Positions 11,151 to 21,207 of a stretch of DNA of 64,000 bases are shown here, in pieces. A program made the translations under genes and the position numbers. The DNA is taken from NCBI GenBank assembly GCA_028023455.1, contig JAQFVV010006550.1, forward strand, positions 246,001 to 310,000, given 5' to 3'. A model generated the notes under the pieces. It did not search any database, was not told the origin of the DNA, and saw only the letters and a program-made list of their open reading frames with translations. How positions within the stretch are numbered: position 1 is the first letter of the stretch; each line of letters begins with the position of its first letter. The DNA comes from Epiperipatus broadwayi. Its lineage: Eukaryota; Onychophora; Udeonychophora; Euonychophora; Peripatidae.

Positions 11151-11209
11151 ATCCAAGGCTTTTCACTGACAAAAACCACACCATAAAAACTACTCTGGAG
11201 ATATTGGAT
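11151..11209 (+). ncRNA. Decayed hammerhead-like motif, family A array unit 4
   Basis: The core reads CUGACAA and the GAAA box is lost, but the outer helix AUCCAA/UUGGAU is perfect. Core start 149 bp after unit 3. Confidence 0.45.
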
Positions 11210-11302
11210 GAGTAGGCACTAGATAGAGATTTTATGCACATGCCTTGTAGCATCCATTGATTTCTCTGGCATGTTGTATGGAGAGTTTTGCCTGTTTTAA
11301 TA

Positions 11303-11769
11303 ACTTTTATAATTTGATCGACTGTAGCCAGAAAAGCAATCTATTTTTCAAATATTGAGTTACAAATTGCCAAAAAACCATGCCCCATTTTTTCTGGAAT
11401 TTCAAACTTGACTAACAGATTCCTTCTGTGCTTTCTCCAACCTAATAATTTAATATTTTTCTTTAATTTGAACCCATGATTTATAGCATAGAGTGGAATC
11501 CAAAATTAGAATAATTAAGTAAACCATTTTCTATCTTGATTAATACTTTAATTACATTGTCATGTTATTCAATATGCATTAATTAAAATTTAATTTAGTC
11601 TTTTAATTAAACAGATTATAAGATTAATACATTATAAAAATACTGTTTTCATATTTTTTTTTTCTTGGATCCATTAAAATATTTTCATTTTTTTGTCAAA
11701 ATTAAAGAAATTAAATAAATTTAATAAAAATTATTGAAAAAAAAAAAATCTCTTTTTTATAATCAATTT
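11303..11769. other. No gene recognised
   Basis: AT-rich sequence between family A and the hAT remnant. Confidence 0.6.
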
Positions 11770-14140
11770 CAGTGAAGGTGAATCTATGGCACACAATTTT
11801 TTACTGGCAGGCAAACTATGTATCATAATTTTCTTCAATATTTTTTTGTTGCTAAAATCTGTAATAATAAAAAATTACTGTAAACTAAACATAAAATAAG
11901 TAAATACAATATTATATAAGAATTTATTTTACAATTGAACTCTGATTAGAAGCAATAAATTATATTTTAAGTCAAAATAGTGATACCAGTATACTATGAT
12001 ATCACATTCTATAAACCTGTCAAATAATTCCAATAAAACTAGAAAGTAAAATCAGTAAAATATTTTATAACTCTTTAAAGTAAGTTTTTTCAAATCTAAA
12101 GTAAAAGTAATTTCTGTCCTAATCTTTTTTCACCTAAACATGTTGACACCATTCATTTTTTTAACATAATTAAAATTGTGAATAATGGAACGAAATGCGT
12201 AATCAACGTTATTACATAACATTTTTTTTTGCTTGAAGTTTTGCTGTAAAAGTGAAGTGATAAATCTTTTATTTATAAAATTATTAAAACTCATTTAAAT
12301 TTACTTTTAAATAAATTTGTTACCATTATATTAATATGACTCATGAAAATAAAAAACAAAAATTATCAAGCAGTAGAGAATTTCAAAATGGGTGGACTAA
12401 ATGAAATGGAATGATTAACAAAGACATCTGGTAGTATATGTTTTGTAAATGGAACAGTTCTATTGAGAACAGCTTCCGTAAAATGGCATTATGATACCAA
12501 TCACAAATCGCTCTGTGAAAAAAGTAAAGTTGGACAAAAAGAATATATTGCCCAAACATTTTAAAATATAAATATTCAATCAACATCTATAATAAAATTT
12601 ATTGAAAATCATTCAAATATAACTGCTGCTAATTTTTTTTATTTCAGATGTAATTTCCAAATATAGGAAAACTTTTAATGATGGAGATTATATGAAAGAA
12701 GCTTGGATGAAATGTGCATGAGTTCTTTCTGAAGATTTTGAAAACAAAGCAAAAATTATTCAGAACATAAAAGATTTATCATTGGCTAGAAATATAGTTA
12801 AATAAATAATCCTGCAAATGGCTAACAACATAACTTACCAACAAAAATGGGGTATAAAATCTTGTAGTTTAATTTCTCTGCCTTGATGAAAATACAGACA
12901 AAAATGGATCAACTCATTTGGCTATATTTACTTGGCATTGTGTTGGGAATAATATCAAATAAGAATTGATCAGTTTAACTTCATTAGTAACAACAACAAA
13001 AGGAATATATATTTACAACATAGATGTTGTCAAAATTGTATCAGTAATTACAGATGGTGCTTATGGCTGGAAAATAAAATAGTTTTTTCACTTTATTTAC
13101 CAACAGTATTGGACAAGCAATTTTGGGTTTTTATTGCATTATATATCAGAAAATTTTATGCATGAAGGCCAGATTTAGGCCACTGGATGATATTATGAAC
13201 ATTGTGACTAAGTTAATCAATTTGATATATACAAATTGAGTGAGATAAACTCAGCATACTATGGTTTACTTATGTACAACAATGTCCAATAGTTAAATCA
13301 AGAAAAAGTTCTTCAAAGATTCATTGAGTATTTAAAAGAAACTAGACTGTTTTTACATAATGAGAAAATCATTGAAAAATATAATGAATTAATGGATGTT
13401 GAATGGCTTTTGAAATTAATGTTTTTTACTGATATGTGTTCACATCTAAATGAATTAAATGTGAAACTGCAAGATTATAATAATACAATTGTTGTCATGT
13501 TTGATTTGATCAAGGTATTTGAAGTTAAATTATAAATTTTCAACAGTGATGTTATTTTTTACACTTTCAAATCTTCTCCAAATCTAAAATGTTATTGACT
13601 GATTTAGAATCTTATGAGAAGCCAGATCAAGTAAAATTGATGCAAGACTTTTGTGCTGTTATTCCATCAATAATTGATGAATTTTCTTTAAGATTTACAC
13701 AGTACAGACAATTTTCAGATATATTAAAAATTTATTTTATATCCAGACATAACATCAATGAATAGTCTCAAGTTAGAAATTTTTGAGTGGTAAAATTTGA
13801 AAGATATGGAAAAGCAATCAGTTGATTTTCAATCCAGTTCTATATGGAAAAAGAAATTTGTTAACTTGAAGAATGAGTTAAAACAATGGAAAATGATCGA
13901 TTATTGGATATATATATATATATATATATAAAGAATGCTGAAGAGAAACTATCGACAGTCTGGAATTATTCCTGAAAGATTTAATTGTTTAAAAAATTAG
14001 TAAACACTATATTATTGATTTTTTCCTTTACATATGAATGTAAATCATTGTTTTTAGAAATGAATTTAATTAAAGACAGAGAAATAGAATGACAGATGAA
14101 TCTAGCTTACGATATTTTGTGTTTGATGGCCTGAATCCGA
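11770..14140 (+). pseudogene. Decayed hAT transposase (BED-finger, GTF2IRD2/ZBED-like type)
   Basis: The left end CAGTGAAGGTGAATCTATGG (11770) looks like an hAT terminus; no right end or 8-bp duplication was found. From about 12371 on the plus strand, broken frames show REFQNGW, then a BED-type finger remnant with KWHYDTNHKSL near 12480, then YRKTFNDGDYMKEAWMKCA (12660). A ribonuclease-H-like core follows in fragments (VSVITDGAYGW near 13040; EYLKETRLFLHNEK near 13330). The hAT C-terminal dimerisation region appears near 13940-14100 (TYECKSLFLEMNLIKD). Many stops and frameshifts interrupt it, and a TA microsatellite lies at 13912-13931. This is a dead copy, older than the one at 60057. The related domesticated family is named from general knowledge of its layout. 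Confidence 0.75.
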
Positions 14141-14610
14141 GCAAATATGTTCTAATATAAACATGTTCAGTCAATTCTTCTGACTTCACATTTATAAGTA
14201 ATTCCACAAATTCTTATGATAATAATTTATAAATAATTCATTTTAATTCTTATTATATCAATATTACCTTGCAATTTCATATTTTTTTAAATCCTTCATA
14301 TTTTTTAAATCCTTTCACAATTCAACACTTTTTTTTATCATTTTCCTGTGGTGGTTTCAGTTATAATTCAACATTATATTTTAGTATTAAAATCTTTATT
14401 TTCTAATCAATAAACTGAATTGGGTTTATTAAAAATATCAGTTTACAAATGAAAAATATCCTAAAAGATCATATTGAAATTTTGCAATATAGAAAAAAAT
14501 AATAAAAGGAAATATGTAACAACTTTTTTTTTCTATTGGATAATTAACAAAACGTGGGTAAAACATAAATTAACAAAGTCTTGGTTAATTGAATTTTATT
14601 TCTAAAACTT
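14141..14610. other. No gene recognised
   Basis: AT-rich sequence with ATATTTTTTAAATCC repeated twice near 14278-14315. Confidence 0.6.
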
Positions 14611-14614
14611 GAGA

Positions 14615-15310
14615 CAAAACTTTCCATACATTAGTGCCACTCAGTGCGAGCCAGAGCAATCATTGGATGCAGGAAGGTTTGTGCATAAAATCCCTATCTA
14701 GTGTCTATTCATTCAATATCCCCTTTCTAGTGATATTATATGAGTAAACACTAGATAGTGATTTTATGCACAAACCTTCTTGTATTCACTGGTACTATGA
14801 TAAGAAGAATTTTGCCTCTGTATAAACAGCTTGTATAAGTATGGAAAATGGGAATCACAAGAGTGGTTTAATATCTATCCCACCCAATGGGATTATGGTG
14901 ATTGTGATTGTTAAAGTATCAAAGATACCAAAAGGTATGGAAGCTAAACTAAATTCAGATCTATATGTCTATATAAAATAATGATCTTAAATTGAAAACA
15001 TTGTGTTTTCATTTTGGACTTGAAGCTTTGTAATTAGATAATAAGATAAAAGGTGGCTGCTTGAGGGTTGCATTAGATCCTAAGATCTAGATGAAGAGGT
15101 CTCAGATCCAAGATTCCTCACTGATGAAAGTCACAGGCTGGAAACTAGTCTGGAAATATTGGAAAAGTAGAAACCAGATAAGGATTTTATGCACAAACTT
15201 TTTGCATCCATTGATTACTCTGTCTTGTACTGAGTGGTGAAACTGTATGGAGAGTTTTGCTTCTGTGTACACAGCTTGTATAAACATAAAAATGGTGATC
15301 ATATGATGCT
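14615..15310. mobile_element. Family A composite copy
   Basis: A minus-oriented half (14615-14800) has lost its hammerhead. A plus-oriented half (about 14935-15310) carries GATCCTAAGATCTAG, a hammerhead at 15106-15164, TATGGAGAGTTTTGC and ATGGTGATCATATGATG. The halves are inverted relative to each other, as in the other long copies. ORF 15102-15302 (minus) is a shadow of this repeat. Confidence 0.75.
15106..15164 (+). ncRNA. Hammerhead-like motif, family A
   Basis: CUGAUGA at 15121-15127, GAAAC at 15141-15145 and cleavage triplet GUC ending at 15150 are all intact, with stem III ACUAGU. Stem II is AAGU-CACAG-GCUG with a mismatch at its base. The inner stem I helix has two C-A mismatches, so this is a partly decayed copy. 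Confidence 0.55.
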
Positions 15311-16261
15311 TAGTGATTTATTGCTGTCTCATTGTAAAGTTATGAAATTCCATTTTAAAAATTTAAAATTTCATTTATAATCATTAAAATATCACAAAAG
15401 TTCTGTGCTACAGTATTGGACAGAGCACTATCATTTATCAATCACAATTTCATTTCTTACCATTACCATAGTATTTTTACAAGAAAACATTCACACTCTG
15501 AATCTAAATATAATAATAAAATATTTCTGTTTTAGTAATTACTATACAAATATTTTGTAAACAATAATCATGAATATTTAAATAAACTATAAAAATAAAC
15601 ATTTTTGACTCACTGCTAATAATAATTGTAGAAGAAAAGTTTGCAAATAGTCTTGTAACCTGTCCCTTATAAAATCCATCAATCAATGGCCTTGTTGGTA
15701 GTTTGTATTACTTCTGTAGAATACTGCCATCTTCAGATTTTTTTAAACTAATAAATCAGTATTTACTTTATTTCTGGTTTTACCATCAGATAAATGTGTA
15801 AGTGGCAAAATATTGCTATTGATACTAACAATAGAGTAAAAAAGGGCAAAAGTAGTAATAGTGCCATTAAATACTTCATAAAATCATGCATTAGAAAGTT
15901 ATTTCATTACTATATTTTGGCTTTAGCAATAGATACAAAATTTTATCATATGGATTAAAAAGACTTATAATTATTTTATACTACATAACATCATATTCGG
16001 TGGTTTCAGACATAAAAGCATTACCTACTTGTTAGTATATTTATTCACTTTCATTTTATGGTCAGCACTACTGCTAATCTCTCATAATCACTGATCTCAA
16101 TGTTGATATTAGTAAGAAATATTCACATTTCAAAGATAAGAAAGTAAGACAAAATAGAAGTAAAATAATAAAGGTAGGAATAAAGTAAAGATCCTCTTTA
16201 CAAATTTTTTTAAGACAATAATGTGAAACAATATAGATTTCATTGTAGGATAAAAAGTATA
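15311..16261. other. No gene recognised
   Basis: AT-rich sequence. A minus ORF at 15504-15686 has no recognisable motif. Confidence 0.6.
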
Positions 16262-16371
16262 ATCAACACCATTAAATTGTTACACATATGTTAAATTTTA
16301 TACTAGAAATGTTGATTAGTTAATCAATTTATTTATAAACACAATACAGTTTATAATTAATGAAATATTAT
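16262..16371 (+). repeat. ~100-bp tandem repeat unit, left of the Penelope-like insertion
   Basis: It matches the units at 18710-19000 in the same orientation: TTACACATATG, then TTGATTAGTTAATCAATTTATT, (split: TTGATTAGTTAATC + AATTTATT) then ATAAACAC...TTTATAATTAAT. The array appears to have been split by the Penelope-like element. Confidence 0.65.
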
Positions 16372-16748
16372 ATAAATTTTTTATCCTTGTCAATATGATA
16401 CCACATACTAATACTAACACGTATATTATGTATATAGCGACATCTACCGACATTTTCTGTAATTCATTATTTTTATCATTTTATTTATTTCCCCTTATAT
16501 TACTTTCCATTCTTTATCCATTACCCAATCATTCATTAAATCAATTGACTTTTTGTAAATGTTCATACATGTATTTATATTACATTTTATATAATTTGTT
16601 TCATATATTTTCCTTCTATTTATTTCCTTTATATAATTTAATGGTCTTATGTTTTTAATACAATCTATTTTATGTCCAAATTTTAAATAATGAACATATA
16701 ATGCTGATCTATCATCCCTCTTTTCAATAGCACTATTATGTTCTTTTG
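16372..16748 (-). repeat. Left inverted arm of the Penelope-like element
   Basis: It reads, in reverse complement, as the endonuclease C-terminal coding region and 3' end. Terminal match: TTATCCTTGTCAATATGATA here and TATCATATTGACAAGGGTAA at the right end. The plus ORF at 16395-16658 is an antisense shadow of the endonuclease and is not a gene. Confidence 0.85.
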
Positions 16749-16780
16749 AAATAAGAAATATATGTAGAAAAGAGAATATA

Positions 16781-17776
16781 GTGTTATGTAAAGAAGATAA
16801 AGGTAGTAGATTTGTAATAATGTATTTTAAAGATTATATAGATAAGATAGAAAATGAGATAAAAAAGGAAGGATATATAAAATTATTTAAAGATCCTACT
16901 AATAATATAAAAAGTAGATATATAGAGATATTACGTAAAATGGAAAGGAAAGGAATTATTGATAAAAATAAGTATGGATTTTTGTATTCATCAATGTATA
17001 AAAATCCATATATATTTACTAAAGTAAAAACACAAAAAGAGGATAATCCATTAAGATTATTATTTAACTTTTCAAATTTCATTTTACAGAAATTTTGTAG
17101 ATATATAAGTAAATGGATAGCAAATATTATGGGGTATGGGGAATTTTGTATTAAAAATACTGATGAAATTATAGATAGGTTAAATATAATAAAAATGAAT
17201 AGAAATCAAAGTATTTTTGTAATAGATATAAAGAAAATGTATCCAAGTATATCTAGGGGTGAAAGTATTAAAATAGTTATACAAAAATTAAAAATGTATA
17301 TACAGGATATGGAAATAATTGATATTATGGAACAGGGGTTAAATTTAATAAATAATAGCTTATATTTTAAATATAAAGATGAATATTGGAATATAAATAA
17401 GGGATGGATTATGGGATGTGCAATAAGTGGATTAATGGCTTCAATATTTATAAATGAAATGGAATTACATATTGTCAAGAATAAAATAATAAATAAAGAA
17501 ATAAAAAAGTGTTTTCGATATGTAGATGATATCTTAGTAATAGGGAATAAAAGAGTTATAATATATATATATATATATAATGAATTTAATAATAATAAGA
17601 ATAATATAGAATTTACAATAAAAGAAATAGGTAATAAAATAAAATATTTATATATAGAAATAAAGATAAACAATAACATGATTGTATTAAATCATTTTAT
17701 TAAAGAAGATAAAATAAAAAAAATAATTTATACAGATTCACAACAAGCATGGACACAAAAAGATGGCAGTAATTAA
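16781..17776 (+). CDS. Penelope-like reverse transcriptase, 5'-truncated, 331 aa
   Basis: The reverse transcriptase would copy element RNA at the target site. It begins close to the family's conserved DKG motif (EDKGSRFVIM, residues 5-14), followed by KEDNPLRLLFN (86-96). RT motif A is FVIDIKKMYPSI (146-157, Asp149), motif B GWIMGCAISGLMASIF (208-223) and motif C FRYVDDILVI (245-254, Asp249 and Asp250). All three catalytic aspartates are present. A TA microsatellite (17561-17579) has grown inside the frame just after motif C and encodes an Ile/Tyr run, which probably damages the protein. The frame ends in a stop at 17774 that looks like a frameshift product: continuing in the next frame gives MAVIKNFKIKNDRYNTDKK, and a second shift in the A run near 17813-17823 restores the frame leading into the endonuclease. 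The minus ORFs at 16834 and 17206 are shadows. Confidence 0.85.
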   Translation: MLCKEDKGSRFVIMYFKDYIDKIENEIKKEGYIKLFKDPTNNIKSRYIEILRKMERKGIIDKNKYGFLYSSMYKNPYIFTKVKTQKEDNPLRLLFNFSNFILQKFCRYISKWIANIMGYGEFCIKNTDEIIDRLNIIKMNRNQSIFVIDIKKMYPSISRGESIKIVIQKLKMYIQDMEIIDIMEQGLNLINNSLYFKYKDEYWNINKGWIMGCAISGLMASIFINEMELHIVKNKIINKEIKKCFRYVDDILVIGNKRVIIYIYIYNEFNNNKNNIEFTIKEIGNKIKYLYIEIKINNNMIVLNHFIKEDKIKKIIYTDSQQAWTQKDGSN

Positions 17777-18412
17777 GAATTTTAAAATTAAAAATGATAG
17801 GTATAATACAGATAAAAAAAAAACCCTGAAGTACAAAAAGAACAATTTATTAAATTATATTCTTGCTATGGATATAATCCTAGAAATATTAGGAATATAT
17901 TATATGATAATAAAAATAATATTAGAGGGAATAAAATATTAAATAATATAAAATGGATTAAAATTGCATATACACCTAAAATTTATGATATATTAACTAA
18001 AAATAAAAATTATATGGATAAAAATATAAAAAAAGGATGGTCTAATAGTAAAAATTTAGATATATTAATAGGAAATTATAAGATTAAAGATGATATAAAA
18101 TATATAAAGGGAACAGTATATAAAATTACTTGTGGGATATGTAAAATGATTTACTATGGACAAACATCAAAACAATTAGAACAAAGGGCAAAAGAACATA
18201 ATAGTGCTATTGAAAGGAGGGATAATAGATCAGCATTATATGTTCATTATTTAAAATTTGGACATAAAATAGATTGTATTAAAAACATAAGACCATTAAA
18301 TTATATAAAGGAAATGAATAGAAGGAAAATATATAAAACAAATTATATAAAATATAATATAAATACATGTATGAACATTTACAAAAAGTCAATTGATTTA
18401 ATGAATGATTGA
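17777..18412 (+). CDS. Penelope-like RT tail and GIY-YIG endonuclease, frame-disrupted
   Basis: This would be the C-terminal part of the same polyprotein. After two small shifts (near 17763 and in the A run at 17813-17823) the frame is open to 18412. Its uninterrupted part from the ATG at 18014 is 132 aa. It contains the GIY-YIG signature: VYKI (35-38), a CxxC pair (Cys40, Cys43), YYGQT (47-51), Arg58 and EH at 61-62, then SALYVHYLKFGHKID (73-87), as in canonical Penelope endonucleases. The enzyme nicks the target to prime reverse transcription. The ATG at 18014 is not a true start; it is internal to the fused protein. The last ~75 codons are duplicated in inverse orientation in the left arm. 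Confidence 0.8.
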
Positions 18413-18565
18413 GTAATGGATAAAGAATGGAAAGTAATATAAGGGGAAATAAATAAAATGATAAAATAATGAATTATAGGAAATGTCGGTAGATGTCGCT
18501 ATATACATAATATACATGTTAGTATTAGTACGTGGTATCATATTGACAAGGGTAAAAAAAATTTA
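18189..18565 (+). repeat. Right arm of the Penelope-like element
   Basis: Direct copy of the inverted left arm, covering endonuclease codons after residue 58 and about 150 bp of trailer. The boundary inside the coding region is at CAAAAGAACATAATAG (18189). Confidence 0.85.
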
Positions 18566-18709
18566 GAATTACCGAAAAAGGCTTTTATATATATAATTTT
18601 TTTATTGATGCATTTACAAGTTGTTATTATTATATAATAAAGATTTATATTATATTTCATTGATTATAAGATAAACAACATAAAAGGAGTATTATTTTTT
18701 AGAATTAAG
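18566..18709. other. AT-rich junction, origin unclear
   Basis: TTTATATTATATTTCATTGATTATA at about 18648 (split: TTTATATTATATTTC + ATTGATTATA) resembles the reverse complement of sequence at 16335-16375, so the inverted symmetry may extend past the element. In such AT-rich DNA this is weak. Confidence 0.3.
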
Positions 18710-19000
18710 TTTATAATTAATAATTCTAAAGGATTATACACCTGGGTGTTAATTTACATACTATTAAATTACTTAATTAATTTATTTGTTGACACCAATA
18801 TTGTTTATAATCAATACCACTAAAGGATTACACATATGTGTGTTAATTATAGATTAGAAATGTGATAGGTTACTCAATTTATTTGTAAATGCCAATATTG
18901 TTTACAATCAATAATTCTAAATAATTTCACATATGTGTCTTAAATTATGCAATATAAATGTGGATTAGTTAATCGATTTATTTGTAGACACTAATAATGT
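18710..19000 (+). repeat. ~100-bp tandem repeat array, right of the Penelope-like insertion
   Basis: Three units share (C)TAAAGGATTACACATATGTG-like starts near 18722, 18828 and 18922, then TTACTCAATTTATTTGT, CCAATATTGTTTA and AATCAATA. Periods are about 106 and 95 bp. The same unit is found at 16262-16371. Confidence 0.75.
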
Positions 19001-19800
19001 TACCAACCATATGGAGATTGCAGTTGAAAAAACTGTAGTATAGATCATATGCATTTGGGAGATATATTTATTAATATATGTGAAAATATGAAAACAATAT
19101 AAAAAATTCCAAATTATACTTATTAGATTTATATGATATTTTTATTTATTTATTTCCATTTATACTCTACGAATTATTAAACAAAGCAATATCAAAATAT
19201 AAAAAATAAAAATGTTCACTTTAAATAACTGGGAACATAGATATTGCTAAATATTACAACTCAAAAATGTCTTTAACATTAACTGGTTAGAAACTTTAGT
19301 AGTCAGATTTGTCAAACATTTGTCATCACAAAAAATATTTCTGTATTCAAAATACACCCATGCAGATGTTGGAGTTTATTAGACTTCTCATATATATGAC
19401 ACACTCTTATGAAGCATGTTATAACTGGATACTAGATAGAACATTATGATCCCTAACATCAGTCATGTATAAACAAACTGCTAAACATGAGAGTGAAAAG
19501 ATCTTATGTGCATCTCTCAGGTCAGTGCAGCCCTCATAGAATTAAATTATTTTTTGTGCATCAAAAATCAAATAATTGATTTGCCACCTATACAGTACTG
19601 CACTTATTTTAATTCGAACAATTACTTAGGCACAAGTAATAAACTAAATAGTGAAGAATAAATATATTTATCAGAAGATAGTCAATATTAGAAGAGTCTT
19701 TTGTTCACATTTGTATTATTTACAATAAGATGTTAGTACACAATAGATGCAAAGATAGTAGTTTTTAATAATTCCTTATCCAGCGCCATCTATCTGATAA
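19001..19800. other. No gene; contains a small dispersed repeat
   Basis: CAAGTAATAAACTAAATAGTG through ATATATTTATCAGAAGATAG (about 19632-19682) recurs in similar form at 24219-24275. No gene was recognised. Confidence 0.5.
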
Positions 19801-19830
19801 CAGTGTAGTGTCCAGCTCATAGCTTCATCA

Positions 19831-20043
19831 TTAAGGAATTTTGGATCTTGGACCAATATCTGGATCTTTAGGATCATTTTTCTTTTTAATTAAACCACTA
19901 ACAATAAGATCATTTGTCAGAAAATTAGGCTTGGTTTTTCTTTTTAGTGAACTCAAGACCTTTCTTGTAGTTATAATACACTCTTTAAGAGAATTCTTTA
20001 CTTCAGTATTATGACAATCCTGAAGATTCAAATTATTCTAATG
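19831..20043 (-). other. Possible last coding exon of an unrecognised host gene
   Basis: On the minus strand an acceptor-like GCATTAG is followed by an open frame with balanced codon use: NNLNLQDCHNTEVKNSLKEC, then RKVLSSLKRKTKPNFL and NDPKDPDIGPRSKIP before the stop at 19831. It has no in-frame ATG at the start, as expected for an internal or last exon. An ATTAAA-like signal follows the stop. The frame would begin in phase 0, which matches the phase-0 donor of the exon-like block at 26279-26370. Protein family not recognised; it could instead be a transposon remnant. Confidence 0.33.
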
Positions 20044-20514
20044 CACCTTTCCTGTGACAGCTATTATTTACCTTACTGTTTTACTATCAAGCTATTGTAA
20101 TTGACAAATAATCACTTTGTGTCTATATTTGTAATGAGTAAGATATATGCGATATATTTACACACAAATAAAACAATAGCTATTTGAATTTGAAAGAAAA
20201 AAAATAAATGTTTCCAATATAAGCCTACTTGCACTTTTTGGCATATAAAACTGAAATCAGATCAGTTCCTATATGTTATGGTATTTTTAGTTTTTTAACA
20301 ATTATAAACACTTTTATTCTGTGGCCAGGAATAATATAAAGCCAATATCATCTACATTAGTTATTTACTAAGGCTTACAGAAAGTGGCAATAGATGTGAT
20401 GAAGAAAGAAAGATGCTATTAAAACAACATTGAATAAGCTGAAGTCATGTGAGAGTCATGTGATATTTTCTTGGTTTTATATTAACCCTGGTAGCAGGAT
20501 AAAAGTACCTGTAA

Positions 20515-20790
20515 TAGTTAAAAACCCAAAGACACTATAATATATAGAAACTGAGCTGGTTTCAGTTCTATATGACTATACAGGCAAATTGATGCAAATT
20601 GTAAACATATATGTTTCAAATTGGGCTAATTAATGGTTTGATAGTAAAGTAGAAAGGTAAATTATGGCTAGCAGAAGAAAGGCATTAGGTCCAGACAGTA
20701 GTTTAAGATCTGAAGCTCCTTGTTGATGAAAGCTGTAAGTTGAAATAAGTTTGGAGATATAGAATAGAACAAGACTGGATAAGAATATGT
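20515..20790 (+). mobile_element. Degenerate family A copy
   Basis: It keeps the order of family A blocks: AAAGACACTATAATATATAG, CAGTTCTATATGACTATAC, AAGATCTGAAGCTCC. A ruined hammerhead follows (UUGAUGAAAGC...UUGAAAUAAGUUUGG near 20723-20755). Confidence 0.55.
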
Positions 20791-21207
20791 TAAACACTAT
20801 CATTGGCAACTATCAATTACTAAAGTTTACTACTGAAACAGTAATGACCAAGCTAAAGTTATATAATCTTAATTTGTTCTTTTATTGCATTGCCTTAATT
20901 AATTAATTAATCAATCCCGTTTTTTTATAAAATCTTTATTATAAAAAATAGAAAAAAGAATGAAGTAAGTAAGAATAGGTATATAAATAAATATGATAAT
21001 GTTAACATATTATAAAAGTAGTAATTAATTATAAATTATGGAGATAAAATATAAAGTTATAAAAATAAATTAATATAAAATAATAAATAAAAAATAATAA
21101 TAGGAATAAGTATATTTGAAGGATATAAAATAATAGCATGAAAATATAATAAAAAATATATATGAAATAATAATAATAATGAATAAAAAATAAATAGATG
21201 TATATAT

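Larger units (their letters stand above)
10548..11302. mobile_element. Family A composite: inverted copy plus 117-bp hammerhead array
   Basis: It begins with the family A outer end in inverse orientation (ACATCACATGATCACCATTT, 10554) and closes with TATGGAGAGTTTTGCC near 11276. A minus-strand hammerhead at 10709-10760 faces plus-strand copies starting at 10775. The plus-strand cores begin at 10783, 10900, 11017 and 11166, giving spacings of 117, 117 and 149 bp; the longer last spacing carries an extra ACAAGCCTTCTGGCATCC segment. Each monomer also has GATCTAGGTGCAGT and ACTAGATAGGGATTTTATGC. No coding capacity is present. Confidence 0.85.
16372..18565 (+). mobile_element. Penelope-like element (RT + GIY-YIG), 5'-truncated, with ~377-bp inverted ends
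   Basis: A compact copy of about 2.2 kb. The left arm (16372-16748) is the reverse complement of the right arm (18189-18565), which contains the 3' end of the endonuclease coding sequence and its trailer. Only about 30 bp separate the left arm from the start of the RT homology, so the usual N-terminal region of the Penelope protein (roughly 250-300 residues) is missing. The interior is extremely AT-rich. The copy lies within a ~100-bp tandem array. Such 5'-truncated copies joined to an inverted 3' tail are known for Penelope-like elements. No clear target duplication was found. Confidence 0.85.

Noticed and set aside
16395-16658. Plus-strand 87-aa ORF left of the RT
   Set aside because: It is the antisense reading of the inverted endonuclease arm of the Penelope-like element.
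17206-17679. Minus-strand 157-aa ORF inside the RT
   Set aside because: Antisense shadow of the RT frame; rich in Ile, Phe and Tyr with no domain.
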